A program made the position numbers and the translations under genes. 64,000 nucleotides of DNA from the NCBI RefSeq assembly GCF_003363265.1, contig NZ_QRBF01000002.1, forward strand, positions 566,508-630,507, written 5' to 3'. Shown here one piece after another: positions 46,459 through 54,965 of the stretch. This stretch comes from Dyella psychrodurans (GTDB lineage Bacteria > Pseudomonadota > Gammaproteobacteria > Xanthomonadales > Rhodanobacteraceae). Positions within the stretch are counted from its first letter, which is position 1; each line of letters opens with the position of its first letter. The notes under the pieces were generated by a model that worked only from the letters and a program-made list of their open reading frames with translations, was not told where the DNA came from and made no database searches.

Positions 46459-47616
46459 TCAATACTTGCCGTGGAACAGCTCGCGACCGATCAGCATGCG
46501 GCGAATTTCGTTAGTGCCGGCGCCAATCTCGTAAAGCTTGGCATCGCGCAACAGGCGTCCTGCCGGGAATTCGTTGATGTAGCCGTTGCCGCCCAGCGTC
46601 TGGATCGCCTCCAGCGCCACCTTCACGGCGTTCTCCGACGCGTTGAGCAGGCATGCGGCCGGATCGATGCGCGACTTCACGCCGGCGTCGAACCCGCGCG
46701 CGACCATGTACGCAAAGCCGCGCGAACCTTGCAGCGCGGTATACATGTCCGCGATCTTCGCCTGCATCACGCCGAACGTGCCGATGGGCGCATTGAACTG
46801 CTTGCGTTCGCGCACATAGGGCAGGGCGAGATCCAGCGCCGCCTGCATCAGGCCGATCGGGCCGCCGGAAAGCACCAGGCGTTCCGTGTCCAGGCCGCTC
46901 ATCAGCACGCGCACGCCTTCGTTCACTTCGCCGACGATGTTCTCGGCAGGAATTTCGCAATTGTCGAACACCAGTTCGCAGGTGTTGGAGCCGCGCATGC
47001 CGAGCTTGTCGAGTTTCTGCGCGGTGCTGAAACCCTTCATGCCTTTTTCGACGATGAAGGCGGTCATGCAGCGGCTGCCCGCCACGCGCGGTGCGGTGCG
47101 CATGTAGACCAGCAGCACATCGGCGTCGGGGCCGTTGGTGATCCACATCTTCGAACCGTTGGCGACCCACACGTCGCCGTGTTGCTCGGCCTTGCACTGC
47201 ATCGAACCGACCACGTCCGAACCCGCGCCCGGTTCGCTCATCGCCAAGGCACCGACGTATTCGCCGGAGCACAACTTGGGAATGTACTTGCGACGTTGCG
47301 CTTCGTTGCCGTTATGGAAAATGTTCTGCACGCAAAGGTTGGAGTGTGCGCCGTAGGAAAGGCCTACCGAACCCGACGCGCGCGAGATTTCCTCCATCGC
47401 CACCATGTGCGCGAGAAAACCCATGCCGGTGCCGCCGTACTCCTCGGGAATGGTCATGCCGAGCAGTCCCAGGTCGCCCATCTTGCGCCACAGATCGTGC
47501 GGAAACTGGTTCTCGCGATCGATGTGATCGGCGCGTGGCGCGATCTCCTTTTCCGCGAAGGCGTGCACGCTTTCGCGCAGCAGGTCGATCTCTTCACCGA
47601 GGGGGAACGGGCGCAT
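46459..47616 (-). CDS. liuA: Isovaleryl-CoA dehydrogenase
   Basis: This 385-residue FAD acyl-CoA dehydrogenase shows [47 protein letters not shown] and [19 protein letters not shown] (the glutamate placed as in isovaleryl-CoA dehydrogenase). The C-terminal FAD region reads [35 protein letters not shown]. It performs the first dedicated step of leucine breakdown. The later steps are encoded by mccA/mccB, liuC and mvaB elsewhere in the window. Confidence 0.95.
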   Translation of the reverse strand: MRPFPLGEEIDLLRESVHAFAEKEIAPRADHIDRENQFPHDLWRKMGDLGLLGMTIPEEYGGTGMGFLAHMVAMEEISRASGSVGLSYGAHSNLCVQNIFHNGNEAQRRKYIPKLCSGEYVGALAMSEPGAGSDVVGSMQCKAEQHGDVWVANGSKMWITNGPDADVLLVYMRTAPRVAGSRCMTAFIVEKGMKGFSTAQKLDKLGMRGSNTCELVFDNCEIPAENIVGEVNEGVRVLMSGLDTERLVLSGGPIGLMQAALDLALPYVRERKQFNAPIGTFGVMQAKIADMYTALQGSRGFAYMVARGFDAGVKSRIDPAACLLNASENAVKVALEAIQTLGGNGYINEFPAGRLLRDAKLYEIGAGTNEIRRMLIGRELFHGKY

Positions 47617-47672
47617 TGCAAACTCCGGGGATGAGGAATGACAGCCGGTAGATTGTAGCGCAGACGCCGATT

Positions 47673-47701
47673 CGCCCCCTGACGCAGCGCATCAGGGGGC
47701 G
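47673..47701. terminator. Stem-loop past the excinuclease-like gene
   Basis: A perfect 10-bp stem (47673-47682 with 47692-47701, loop of 9) stands between liuA and the next minus-strand gene. No T-run follows it on either strand, so termination is uncertain. Confidence 0.45.
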
Positions 47702-47745
47702 TATTCGCTGGCGATTCAGCTTTGCGCCGATACCTGGCGCCCGGG

Positions 47746-48183
47746 TTACTGCACTTTGGCTAGCTTGGCCTTCAAAACCACGCCGGACATCAGGAAGCCG
47801 ACGTGGCATTCGTAGTTCTGGGGGTCGCTATATTCGTTGCCGAAGTTGCTCACGATATCGACCACCGCATTCGCCCCGGCTTTCTTGGCCTCGTCCTGCA
47901 GACTGATCAACACCGACTGCAGCGCCCAGTCGCAGGTTTTCTGATCGGCTTTCCAGAAAGCGTTGGTCCGGCGCGTGATCTCGATATCGTCGTTGACGAT
48001 GGTGACTTGTCCGTTCGGTTGATTGCCGGCGAGATAGAACTTGACGGTGCCATCCAGCTTGCCGCTTTGCGTGGCGGCTGTTACGCCGTTGGCAAAGGGA
48101 TAATGCACGATCTTGTCCGCGGCCAGCACAAGGCCGGGAACCGCGAACAGGAATGCAGAGAGAGCCAGGGTCTTCGCTTTCAT
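47746..48183 (-). CDS. Secreted protein of the so-called 'excinuclease ATPase subunit' family
   Basis: This 145-residue exported protein has a signal peptide (MKAKTLALSAFLFAVPGLVLA, then ADK). The mature domain holds ADQKTCDWALQSVLISLQDEAKKAGANAVVDIVSNF and YECHVGFLMSGVVLKAKLAK, with two cysteines. Homologues in Xanthomonadales are often labelled excinuclease ATPase subunit, which the sequence does not support: no Walker or zinc motifs and a secretion signal. The alpha/beta pattern recalls YbjQ-like heavy-metal-binding folds. It lies last, downstream of the aryl-polyene-type cluster on the same strand. Confidence 0.75.
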   Translation of the reverse strand: MKAKTLALSAFLFAVPGLVLAADKIVHYPFANGVTAATQSGKLDGTVKFYLAGNQPNGQVTIVNDDIEITRRTNAFWKADQKTCDWALQSVLISLQDEAKKAGANAVVDIVSNFGNEYSDPQNYECHVGFLMSGVVLKAKLAKVQ

Positions 48184-48238
48184 GCAGATCGGTCTCCTCG
48201 GTGAGCGTGGACGGACAACTGACTTGCGTGTGTCGCGC

Positions 48239-48967
48239 TCAGCACAGGCCGCCATTCACGGCCAAAACCTGGCGCGTAATGTAGGCGGCTTCCGGGCTGA
48301 GCAAAAACTGCACGGCAGCCGCAACATCGTCGGCGGTGCCGACGCGTTGCATGGGTATCGCCTTGATGATTTCCTCCAGCGGCACGTCTTCGCTGGTCAT
48401 GTCGGTATCGATCAAACCGGGCGCGACACAATTGACGGTGATCTTGCGCTTGGCCAGTTCGACGGCAAGAGCCTTCGCCGCGCCGATCACGCCGGCCTTG
48501 GACGCGCTGTAGTTCACCTGGCCGCGATTGCCGATCAGGCCCGATACCGACGTGATACAGACAATGCGTCCCGCACTGCGGCGGCGGATCATCGGCATGA
48601 TCAAGGGATGCAGCACGTTGTAGAAACCGTCGAGATTGGTGCGCAGTACCTGATCCCAATCCTCGTCGGTGAGCGCAGGAAAGGCGCCATCGCGTGTAAG
48701 GCCGGCGTTGCAAACGACACCGTAATAAGCGCCATGCGCGGCCACATCCGCTTCCAGCGCGGCGAGGCAGGCGGCGCGATCGGAAATATCGAATTGCAGA
48801 ATGCGCGCCGCACGCCCGAGTGCTTGAATCGAGGCACGTACTTGTTCGGCTTCGTCGCGCCGGCTGCGGCAATGCAGGACGAGGTCGTAGCCCGCGTGTG
48901 CCAGACGCAAGGCGATGGCGCGGCCGATGCCGCGGCTGGAACCGGTCACCAGGATCGTTTCAGACAT
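48239..48967 (-). CDS. 3-ketoacyl-ACP reductase of the aryl-polyene cluster (ApeQ-like)
   Basis: This 242-residue FabG-type SDR has the NADP motif VTGSSRGIGRAIA, CNAGLTRDGAFP, active-site Ser in SVSGLIGNRGQ and YSASKAG, and ends YITRQVLAVNGGLC. It would reduce each beta-keto intermediate during polyene extension. The start at 48967 overlaps the upstream dehydratase stop. The cluster position, beside dehydratase and ketosynthase genes, supports the pigment role over bulk fatty acid synthesis. Confidence 0.9.
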   Translation of the reverse strand: MSETILVTGSSRGIGRAIALRLAHAGYDLVLHCRSRRDEAEQVRASIQALGRAARILQFDISDRAACLAALEADVAAHGAYYGVVCNAGLTRDGAFPALTDEDWDQVLRTNLDGFYNVLHPLIMPMIRRRSAGRIVCITSVSGLIGNRGQVNYSASKAGVIGAAKALAVELAKRKITVNCVAPGLIDTDMTSEDVPLEEIIKAIPMQRVGTADDVAAAVQFLLSPEAAYITRQVLAVNGGLC

Positions 48968-49427
48968 GCTTCGGCTCTCCGGCAAGCTGTTCGAAAAAAG
49001 CATCCGCATCACGCGGCCGATAGACGGTCAGGCGTGCTTCGGCATGAATATCGGGGGCATCGATGCGGCAAGTAAACACACCCATGCCGTGTTCGTCATG
49101 AAACGTACGAACCGCCTCCACGCGCAGGCGGCAGCCTGAAGGAAACGCGTCGACGTTGCAGGCGTAGTGTCGTGTGCCGAGCAGAAAACCCAGTTGCACC
49201 GGTTGCTGATCGGCGCGTGCACGGCAGCCCGCCCACGCGGCGATGCTCTGGGCCATCAGTTCCACGCCAACCCATGCCGGCATGCTGCCGTCGGCATCGA
49301 CGAACAAGGCACCTGGCTGCACCGTTCGCGTGCAGACGATGCGTTCGGCTTCCACCTCCTCGATGCCGTCGAGCAGAACCATCTCGCCGGCATGCGGCAC
49401 CACCTCGGCGATGGGCCACGGTTTCAT
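48960..49427 (-). CDS. ApeP-like hotdog dehydratase subunit
   Basis: This 155-residue hotdog-fold protein begins MKPWPIAEVVPHAGEMVLLD. Its central helix MPAWVGVELMAQSIAAWAG carries the catalytic Glu position (Glu56) of FabZ-type dehydratases. The loop that normally bears the catalytic His reads FVDADGS, so His is missing. In described aryl-polyene systems ApeP pairs with ApeI as a heterodimer; here the ApeI-like protein has the His and lacks the Glu. The gene overlaps its neighbours by 8 and 4 bases. Confidence 0.85.
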   Translation of the reverse strand: MKPWPIAEVVPHAGEMVLLDGIEEVEAERIVCTRTVQPGALFVDADGSMPAWVGVELMAQSIAAWAGCRARADQQPVQLGFLLGTRHYACNVDAFPSGCRLRVEAVRTFHDEHGMGVFTCRIDAPDIHAEARLTVYRPRDADAFFEQLAGEPKHV

Positions 49428-50614
49428 GCAGGATCTCCAAGGATCAGGCTGCTGTTGTTGCCGCCGAAGGCAAACGAGTTGCTCATCAGGCAACGTCTGC
49501 CGCCGGCCGGGAGATGACCGCCGATCTGCACGAAGGCGAGCGAGGGCAGTGCGGTATCGGCCTCGCCATCCCATACATGCGGAGGAAGCCGGCGCTCGGC
49601 GCGGTCGTCGACAAGGCTCAACCAGCAGAAGGCTGCTTCCAACGCGCCGGCCGCCGCAAGCGTGTGGCCCGTCAGCGATTTGGTGGAAGAGCAGGGCACA
49701 TCGGTGTCGAATATCGACGTGACGGCCAGGCTTTCCATGCTGTCGTTGTGTTCGGTCGCCGTGCCGTGCAGGTTGATGTAGTCGATCTGCGAGGCATCGA
49801 GGCCGGCGTTGCGCAGCGCATCCTGCATGGCTTTTTGTGCGCCGGTTCCTTGCGGATCGGGCGAGGACATGTGGTACGCATCGGAACTCGCGCCGCCACC
49901 CAATAACTGCACCGGCCCTGCGTCGCGTGTCATCAAAAACAGCGCGGCCGCTTCGCCGATATTGATGCCGCGGCGATGCCTGGAAAACGGATCGCAAGGC
50001 TGCATGTCGACCGCTTCGAGCGCGTAGAAGCCGTTGATGGCCAGACGGCACAGCGTGTCCACGCCGCCGCACAGCACGGCGTCGCAGAGGCCAAGCTTCA
50101 GCAGGCGTTGTGCGCTGAGCAACGCACGCGCGCCCGAGGTGCATGCGGTGGAAATGCTGTAGCACGGGCCGCCCAGCGCCAGCCACTCGGCGAGAAACGC
50201 GGCGGGTGCGCCCAATTCCTGGTGCGAATAACGATAGTCCGCAGGCCAGGCGCCATCGCGACGATAAGTGCCGATGCCTGTGGTCGCTTCTTCGATGCCC
50301 GTGGTGCTGGTGCCAAGCACGGCGCCTATGCGTGCATGGCCGAAACGTTCGATCGCGGCGCGAATGTCCGATTCGATTTCCTGCGCGGCGGCAAGCAGCA
50401 ATCGATTGTTGCGGTTGTCGCGCGAACCGGCCAGCGTCGCGGGAATGGGCGGCAACGCGACGTCCACACCACCCAATGGCGGCGCATGACGAGGTATCCA
50501 GCCTTGCTGCGCGCGAATACCGTCGCGGTTGCCGGCGAACAACGCTTCCGCCACGGCGGCCTTGCCCGCGCCAAGGCTGCACACCACGCCCAGGGAGTTC
50601 AAATAGGCGTTCAT
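49424..50614 (-). CDS. Beta-ketoacyl-ACP synthase (ApeO-like)
   Basis: This 396-residue ketosynthase has a complete Cys-His-His triad: Cys158 in SISTACTSGAR, NLHGTATEHND and KSLTGHTLAAAGA. In aryl-polyene systems ApeO forms a heterodimer with the chain-length factor ApeC, whose likely counterpart lies at 54941-55684. It overlaps the ApeP-like and methyltransferase genes by 4 bases each. The C-terminal SFAFGGNNSSLILG is typical of the family. Confidence 0.9.
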   Translation of the reverse strand: MNAYLNSLGVVCSLGAGKAAVAEALFAGNRDGIRAQQGWIPRHAPPLGGVDVALPPIPATLAGSRDNRNNRLLLAAAQEIESDIRAAIERFGHARIGAVLGTSTTGIEEATTGIGTYRRDGAWPADYRYSHQELGAPAAFLAEWLALGGPCYSISTACTSGARALLSAQRLLKLGLCDAVLCGGVDTLCRLAINGFYALEAVDMQPCDPFSRHRRGINIGEAAALFLMTRDAGPVQLLGGGASSDAYHMSSPDPQGTGAQKAMQDALRNAGLDASQIDYINLHGTATEHNDSMESLAVTSIFDTDVPCSSTKSLTGHTLAAAGALEAAFCWLSLVDDRAERRLPPHVWDGEADTALPSLAFVQIGGHLPAGGRRCLMSNSFAFGGNNSSLILGDPA

Positions 50615-51330
50615 GCGATCCGCGGCTTGCGCACGGCGGCGTTTACCAGCGTTTCATCGCGCTGTCCGGGCGGTGGCGGCGCACGCAAGCCCCAGCGTTC
50701 CATCAGGCCGAAGTCTTTCGAGCGGCTCCACCACAAATAAGGGAAGGAGACATTTTTCGCGTCGAATACGAAGCCCTGCTTGCGCAGCATCTGGAGGTAT
50801 TCCTCCGCGCTTTTCTGCACTTCCATCGGATGCCGGAAGAACCAGCGGATTACCCACGTGTCGATATACGCCTTGGTGGACTCGGCAAACAACAGCAGGC
50901 CTCCCGGTTTCAGCACACGCCAGAACTCCGTCAGTGCGCGCTCCTGTTCCACCAGATGATGAAAGGTCTGGTGGCAGAACACGATGTCGAGGCTGGCATC
51001 GGGCAAGGGAATGTTTGCGCAGTCGGCGGTCAACAACTCCACCGGCATGCCTTCGCGATCGGCCTCCGCCTCGGAGAGGGTAACGCTATGCGGATCGGCA
51101 TCCAGCCCCAGCAGACGCGTCGGCTGGAACGCATCGCGCAGCAGCCGGAACGACTTGCCTTGCCCGCAACCTACATCGAGCAGGCTGCCCCCTTGCGGCA
51201 GCGGTTCGCCGATCAGCCGCTTGAGGTCGTTGATCGCCACGCGCAACACATGGTGCTGCCAGGTGTGGGTGGCCAGGAAGCGGAAACCGATACGGGTTTC
51301 TTCGACGTAAGTGGGGCTGGCGTAGGTCAT
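50611..51330 (-). CDS. SAM-dependent methyltransferase of the pigment cluster
   Basis: This 239-residue class I methyltransferase has motif I LLDVGCGQGKSFRLL, an acidic LLGLDADPHSVTLSEAEA, DIVFCHQTFHHLVEQERAL and VLKPGGLLLFAEST. In aryl polyenes the aromatic head group is often methylated, so it may act on the ring. It overlaps flanking genes by 4 bases. The methylated position is not deducible. Confidence 0.88.
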   Translation of the reverse strand: MTYASPTYVEETRIGFRFLATHTWQHHVLRVAINDLKRLIGEPLPQGGSLLDVGCGQGKSFRLLRDAFQPTRLLGLDADPHSVTLSEAEADREGMPVELLTADCANIPLPDASLDIVFCHQTFHHLVEQERALTEFWRVLKPGGLLLFAESTKAYIDTWVIRWFFRHPMEVQKSAEEYLQMLRKQGFVFDAKNVSFPYLWWSRSKDFGLMERWGLRAPPPPGQRDETLVNAAVRKPRIA

Positions 51331-51785
51331 GGCGCGGCGGAAGAAGAGTGGGGTGGAACATCGCGGAGTCTGCGTTCGACCGCATCGGTGAACACGTCGG
51401 GAGATACCAGCTGCATGTCACCGTTGGCGAGTTTCACAGCCACCTGCACCGTGCTGGCGCGGGTGATGCGCTGGCCGGATTCGGCGTCCTGGATCAAGTA
51501 GTGGATAAGCAACCGGTTCTGCCATTCGATCAGATCCGCACGCACCGTCAGGCGTTGACCGAAACGCGCGGCCTGCACATAGCGCAGCTGCAAATCGATG
51601 ACCGGCCATGCATAGCCGGAGGCTTTCATCTGCGTGTAGTTATGGCCGATATCGTCGAGCAAGGCGCAGCGCGCCACTTCCAGATACTTCACGTAGTGAC
51701 CGTGCCATACGACGTCCATCGAGTCGACATCGAAAAACGGTACGACGATATCCACGGTCGTATGAAGAACGCCGCTAGTTCGCAT
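51327..51785 (-). CDS. Acyl-CoA/ACP thioesterase (4-hydroxybenzoyl-CoA thioesterase type, ApeK-like)
   Basis: This 152-residue hotdog thioesterase has the motif VPFFDVDSMDVVWHGHYVKYLEVAR, where the Asp in DVDSMDVVWHG matches the catalytic Asp of the 4HBT family. Such a protein in the ape cluster may unload or proofread ACP-bound chains. It overlaps the LpxL-like gene by 11 bases and the methyltransferase by 4. Confidence 0.88.
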   Translation of the reverse strand: MRTSGVLHTTVDIVVPFFDVDSMDVVWHGHYVKYLEVARCALLDDIGHNYTQMKASGYAWPVIDLQLRYVQAARFGQRLTVRADLIEWQNRLLIHYLIQDAESGQRITRASTVQVAVKLANGDMQLVSPDVFTDAVERRLRDVPPHSSSAAP

Positions 51786-52746
51786 CGCGGACCTCCTCCA
51801 ATGGGGCGGGTTGCCAGTAAGCGTAGAAATTGAACCACTGCTGCGGTGCGATCAGGCACTGCCGTGCGAGATGATCGGCATAGCGTTGCACCCAGGCATG
51901 GATCGTGGCATCGCGCTGGCCTCGTTCCCAGTGTGCCGCGTCGAGAAAGTGATCGAGATAAATGCGATAGCGGCCTTCCACCTTCAGGCAGCACAACAGG
52001 TTCACCGGGCAGCGCAACAGACCTGCCAGCAGCCACGGGCCTTGCGGGAACGCGGCGGGGTGACCGAGAAAATCCACGGTGACGCGCCGGCCATCGTGCA
52101 GCGGCACGCGATCGCCGGCGATCGCCAGCCACTCGCCGCGTTCAAGGCGTTGCGACAAATCCATCATCATCGCCGTATCCAGCTCGCTGACCTGGATCAA
52201 GCGCATGCTGCGGTCGCCCGCTTCGCCCAGCAGACGGTTGAACTGCGCTACATGGCGATTGTGTACCAGCACATTGAGCGGCACTTGTTCGCCCAGTTCC
52301 GCCATTGCGCGACAGACATCCGGGTTGCCCAGGTGCGTGACGACCAGAATTTCACCGCGTCCGCCCTGTTGGCTGCGCAGCAGACGCGGGCGCACGCCCG
52401 AAGGATCGATCAACTGCACCTGTTCGAAGCGCAACCGGCCGCGCCACACATCCAGACGATCCAGCAGATTGTCGGCAAACGCGATGAATTGGCCAAAGAC
52501 CCTGCCAAGCGTCGGCCGCAATGCATCGCGGCCGCTCCAATCGGCCAGATACGTCTGGTATTGCCGGATATTGCGCCGCGCGCTGCGCGCCGACACAAAG
52601 AAATACAGCACGATCAGGTAGAGCACCGGCGCCAGCAGCCGGCGTCCGAAGATGCGCACGCAGAAGGCGGTAAGCCGCATCAGGAAAAGACTGCCGCGCT
52701 CCTTGTGCGTGGACCAGTGGCGTTCATGCATCACGTGCTCGTTCAT
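51775..52746 (-). CDS. LpxL-like lysophospholipid/lipid acyltransferase
   Basis: This 323-residue protein has one N-terminal hydrophobic segment (LLAPVLYLIVLYFFV) and the HX4D acyltransferase motif in VVTHLGNPDVCRAM. Later blocks are GEWLAIAGDRVPLHDGRRVTVDFLG and FPQGPWLLAGLLRCPVNLL, as in LpxL/HtrB enzymes. In aryl-polyene clusters such an acyltransferase helps attach the polyene to its lipid anchor. The start at 52746 overlaps the preceding stop (ATGA). Confidence 0.88.
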   Translation of the reverse strand: MNEHVMHERHWSTHKERGSLFLMRLTAFCVRIFGRRLLAPVLYLIVLYFFVSARSARRNIRQYQTYLADWSGRDALRPTLGRVFGQFIAFADNLLDRLDVWRGRLRFEQVQLIDPSGVRPRLLRSQQGGRGEILVVTHLGNPDVCRAMAELGEQVPLNVLVHNRHVAQFNRLLGEAGDRSMRLIQVSELDTAMMMDLSQRLERGEWLAIAGDRVPLHDGRRVTVDFLGHPAAFPQGPWLLAGLLRCPVNLLCCLKVEGRYRIYLDHFLDAAHWERGQRDATIHAWVQRYADHLARQCLIAPQQWFNFYAYWQPAPLEEVRDAN

Positions 52747-53369
52747 GGCGCGGCGCTCCATGCCAACCGACCTGAGGAATATGCCTTCTCACCGTAGCGA
52801 TAGGCGAAATGCAATGTGTGACGTGCCGGATCGTGGTGGAGGTTCAGATCCACCCGGTCGCCGGGACGCAATAATTGCTGGAACTTCAGCGCTTCCATGA
52901 CATCGCATCGAAGCGGTGTACCGAGGCGCGTGGAAGCGAGCGATAACGCCCATGCCACCTGTACGGCACCGGGCAACACCGGGGCTTGCGGGAAATGGCC
53001 GGGGAAATAAACCAGATCGAGCGGGATGCGAAGCGACAGCGTCCACTCGCCGTCGTGTTCGTGCTCTTCATCCGGCAACACATCGCGCGGAAGCGGCGCC
53101 TGCAGCAACGCATCGATCTGCTGTGCCGAGGTCAGGATGGGCATCGTATCGAACAGGCGATAGATCAACCTCGCATCTGCGTAACCTGATGTGTCGACAT
53201 GCTCCTGCAAGGCATCGACAACACGCTGCCGGCCTTGACGGCAAAGCGCGTCGATCCCTTCGGGCGTGAACGCAAGCAACGCGCCCGGCGTACCGGTGGC
53301 ATACCCGCACTGTGCATCGTCCACCCACGGATGGTTGCGAAGCCAGGTAGCGATGTGCGCCAGGTCCAT
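52743..53369 (-). CDS. ApeI-like hotdog dehydratase with N-terminal acyl-ligase-like remnant
   Basis: This is a 208-residue protein. Residues 100-208 are a FabZ-like hotdog domain with catalytic His125 in YFPGHFPQAPVLPG; the usual helix Glu is Ala139 (GAVQVAWALS). Residues 1-90 are not part of a hotdog fold. They read like the C-terminal subdomain of an ANL acyl ligase (LRNHPWVDDAQCGYATG, VVDALQEHV, RLIYRLFDTMPILTSAQQIDALL) but lack the catalytic PxxxxGK. In other ape clusters a full ligase, ApeH, precedes ApeI. The remnant idea is an inference from pattern. Confidence 0.82.
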   Translation of the reverse strand: MDLAHIATWLRNHPWVDDAQCGYATGTPGALLAFTPEGIDALCRQGRQRVVDALQEHVDTSGYADARLIYRLFDTMPILTSAQQIDALLQAPLPRDVLPDEEHEHDGEWTLSLRIPLDLVYFPGHFPQAPVLPGAVQVAWALSLASTRLGTPLRCDVMEALKFQQLLRPGDRVDLNLHHDPARHTLHFAYRYGEKAYSSGRLAWSAAP

Positions 53370-53371
53370 GT

Positions 53372-53917
53372 TCACGCCGCAGCCCTCAACCGCCGGCGAA
53401 GCAACCACTCGCCGACGAACAGCGTGCCCATGATGAAGTAGACGATCAGGCCGTTGTAAAGCGTCCACCATGCCAGTGGTGCCCACAATGTCAGCACGGC
53501 GGATACCACGCCGTTGAACACAAAGAACCACACCCAGACCCAGGTGACCTTGCGCGTATAGGGAATCGCGGCATCGGGCAGGTCCGGTTCGCGCACGCGT
53601 GCGATGCGTTCCACCAGCGGCGGCCCGTAGATCAGGCTCAGGCCGAACGCGCACAGCAACAGCGCGCTGATCAGCGTGGGATACCAGCGTTCCAGCATAT
53701 CGTTGCCACTGAACGCGAGCAGTGCGCAATAGGCGAGCGCGGCGCCCAGCATCAGCTTGCCGCCGGGCTGCTTCATCAGGCTGGGCGCGCGAATCAGCCA
53801 TATCGCGCCCAGCACCAGCGCGAACATCGGCGGCGGCACGCGATTCATGCCGAAATACACCACGAAGGGGTAGAGCACCCCCGCCAGTGGCAGAAGGATG
53901 GCCGTTATTTTGCTCAT
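53372..53917 (-). CDS. COG4648-type membrane protein (ApeG-like)
   Basis: This 181-residue integral membrane protein has about five or six hydrophobic helices (ITAILLPLAGVLYPFVVYFG, FALVLGAIWLIRAP, LISALLLCAFGLSLIYGPP, VWVWFFVFNGVVSAVLTLW, YNGLIVYFIMGTLFVGEWLL). It matches the conserved membrane protein found in aryl-polyene clusters next to the ACP. The function is unknown. It ends two bases before the ApeI-like start and overlaps the ACP gene by 4 bases. Confidence 0.85.
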   Translation of the reverse strand: MSKITAILLPLAGVLYPFVVYFGMNRVPPPMFALVLGAIWLIRAPSLMKQPGGKLMLGAALAYCALLAFSGNDMLERWYPTLISALLLCAFGLSLIYGPPLVERIARVREPDLPDAAIPYTRKVTWVWVWFFVFNGVVSAVLTLWAPLAWWTLYNGLIVYFIMGTLFVGEWLLRRRLRAAA

Positions 53918-54174
53918 GCGTTCCGCTGGGCCTGCACGAAGGCGGCGAGGTTGGCGACCGTGGTGAAGTGCTGGCGCGCATCCTTGGAATCGGAGGCGAT
54001 GCGAATGTCGTAGCGCTTCTGCAGCGCCAGCGCCAGTTCCAGCGCATCCACCGAATCCAGCCCGAGCCCTTCGCCGAAAAGCGGCAACGTCGGCGGAATG
54101 TCCTCGACCGTCACGTCTTCCAGGTTGAGGGTGTCGATGATCAGTTGGGCGATTTCCTGCTGCAAGGCGTTCAC
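53914..54174 (-). CDS. Acyl carrier protein of the pigment cluster (second ACP)
   Basis: This 86-residue ACP has the phosphopantetheine Ser in GLGLDSVDALELALALQK. The start is GTG 54174, inside the upstream stop (GTGA), with GGAG about 12 bases away. It is one of two ACPs in the cluster; aryl-polyene systems normally use two (ApeE/ApeF). Confidence 0.9.
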   Translation of the reverse strand: MNALQQEIAQLIIDTLNLEDVTVEDIPPTLPLFGEGLGLDSVDALELALALQKRYDIRIASDSKDARQHFTTVANLAAFVQAQRNA

Positions 54175-54965
54175 GATGACCCAAGCTCCTTGAGGAAGAG
54201 ACGATGCAGATGCTCGTTGAGCCGACGCGAGGCGATCGGCAACGGCGCATCGGCGTTGAAGGATTCCGGTGCGATGTCCTGTCCCACGCGCAGCGTCACG
54301 CGCACGCGGCGTTCCGGAATGCGGTACCAAGGCTCGGCCTTGGTCAGCGTGGTGGGTTCTACGGTAATGAACACCGGCGTGATCACGCCGGCGCCGCGCA
54401 GCGCAATGGCCGCCGCGCCGCGATGAAACACGGGCGGTTGGCCCGGCTTGGTGCGCGTGCCTTCGGGAAAGACGATCAGTGTCTGGTTGTCGCGCAGCGC
54501 ATCGGCCGCCTTTTCCAGCATGTCGGGACTGCCGTTGTTGCTGATGTACTGCGCGCGGCATACCGGGCCGCGCGTGCACGGATTGCGCCACAGGCTTTCC
54601 TTGACGATGCAATTGGCGTTGCGGATATGCGCAATCAGAAACACCACGTCGATCAACGACGGATGGTTGGCGATGATCATCTGGCCGGGACGGCCAAGAC
54701 GCTCCGCACCGTCGAATTCATACTCCAGCACGCCGCTGCGATACATGAACTGCACGTGCAGATAGAACGCCTGGCTGATCGCGACGCGTGCGCGACGGCG
54801 GCGCGTTTCCGCGTCGCCCGGCAACAGGCCGAGCACGGGCAGCACGATCAGCCGCAGTATCAGGCCGCCCAATCCGAACACCACGAAACTCGCGCCCGTG
54901 GCGAACAAGCGCCAGGCGCAGTTGCTCGCGCCGGAGCGCGCTACGGGATTCGCTGCCAGATCCAT
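54171..54965 (-). CDS. 1-acyl-glycerol-3-phosphate acyltransferase-like protein (ApeD-like)
   Basis: This 264-residue PlsC-type acyltransferase has the block IIANHPSLIDVVFL (NHxxxxD) and the second motif VFPEGTRTKPG. An N-terminal membrane segment precedes them (FVVFGLGGLILRLIVLPVLGLL). The start at 54965 has GGAA about 9 bases upstream; another ATG lies at 54980. Both overlap the upstream gene. It probably contributes to building the lipid part to which the polyene is attached. Confidence 0.88.
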   Translation of the reverse strand: MDLAANPVARSGASNCAWRLFATGASFVVFGLGGLILRLIVLPVLGLLPGDAETRRRRARVAISQAFYLHVQFMYRSGVLEYEFDGAERLGRPGQMIIANHPSLIDVVFLIAHIRNANCIVKESLWRNPCTRGPVCRAQYISNNGSPDMLEKAADALRDNQTLIVFPEGTRTKPGQPPVFHRGAAAIALRGAGVITPVFITVEPTTLTKAEPWYRIPERRVRVTLRVGQDIAPESFNADAPLPIASRRLNEHLHRLFLKELGSS

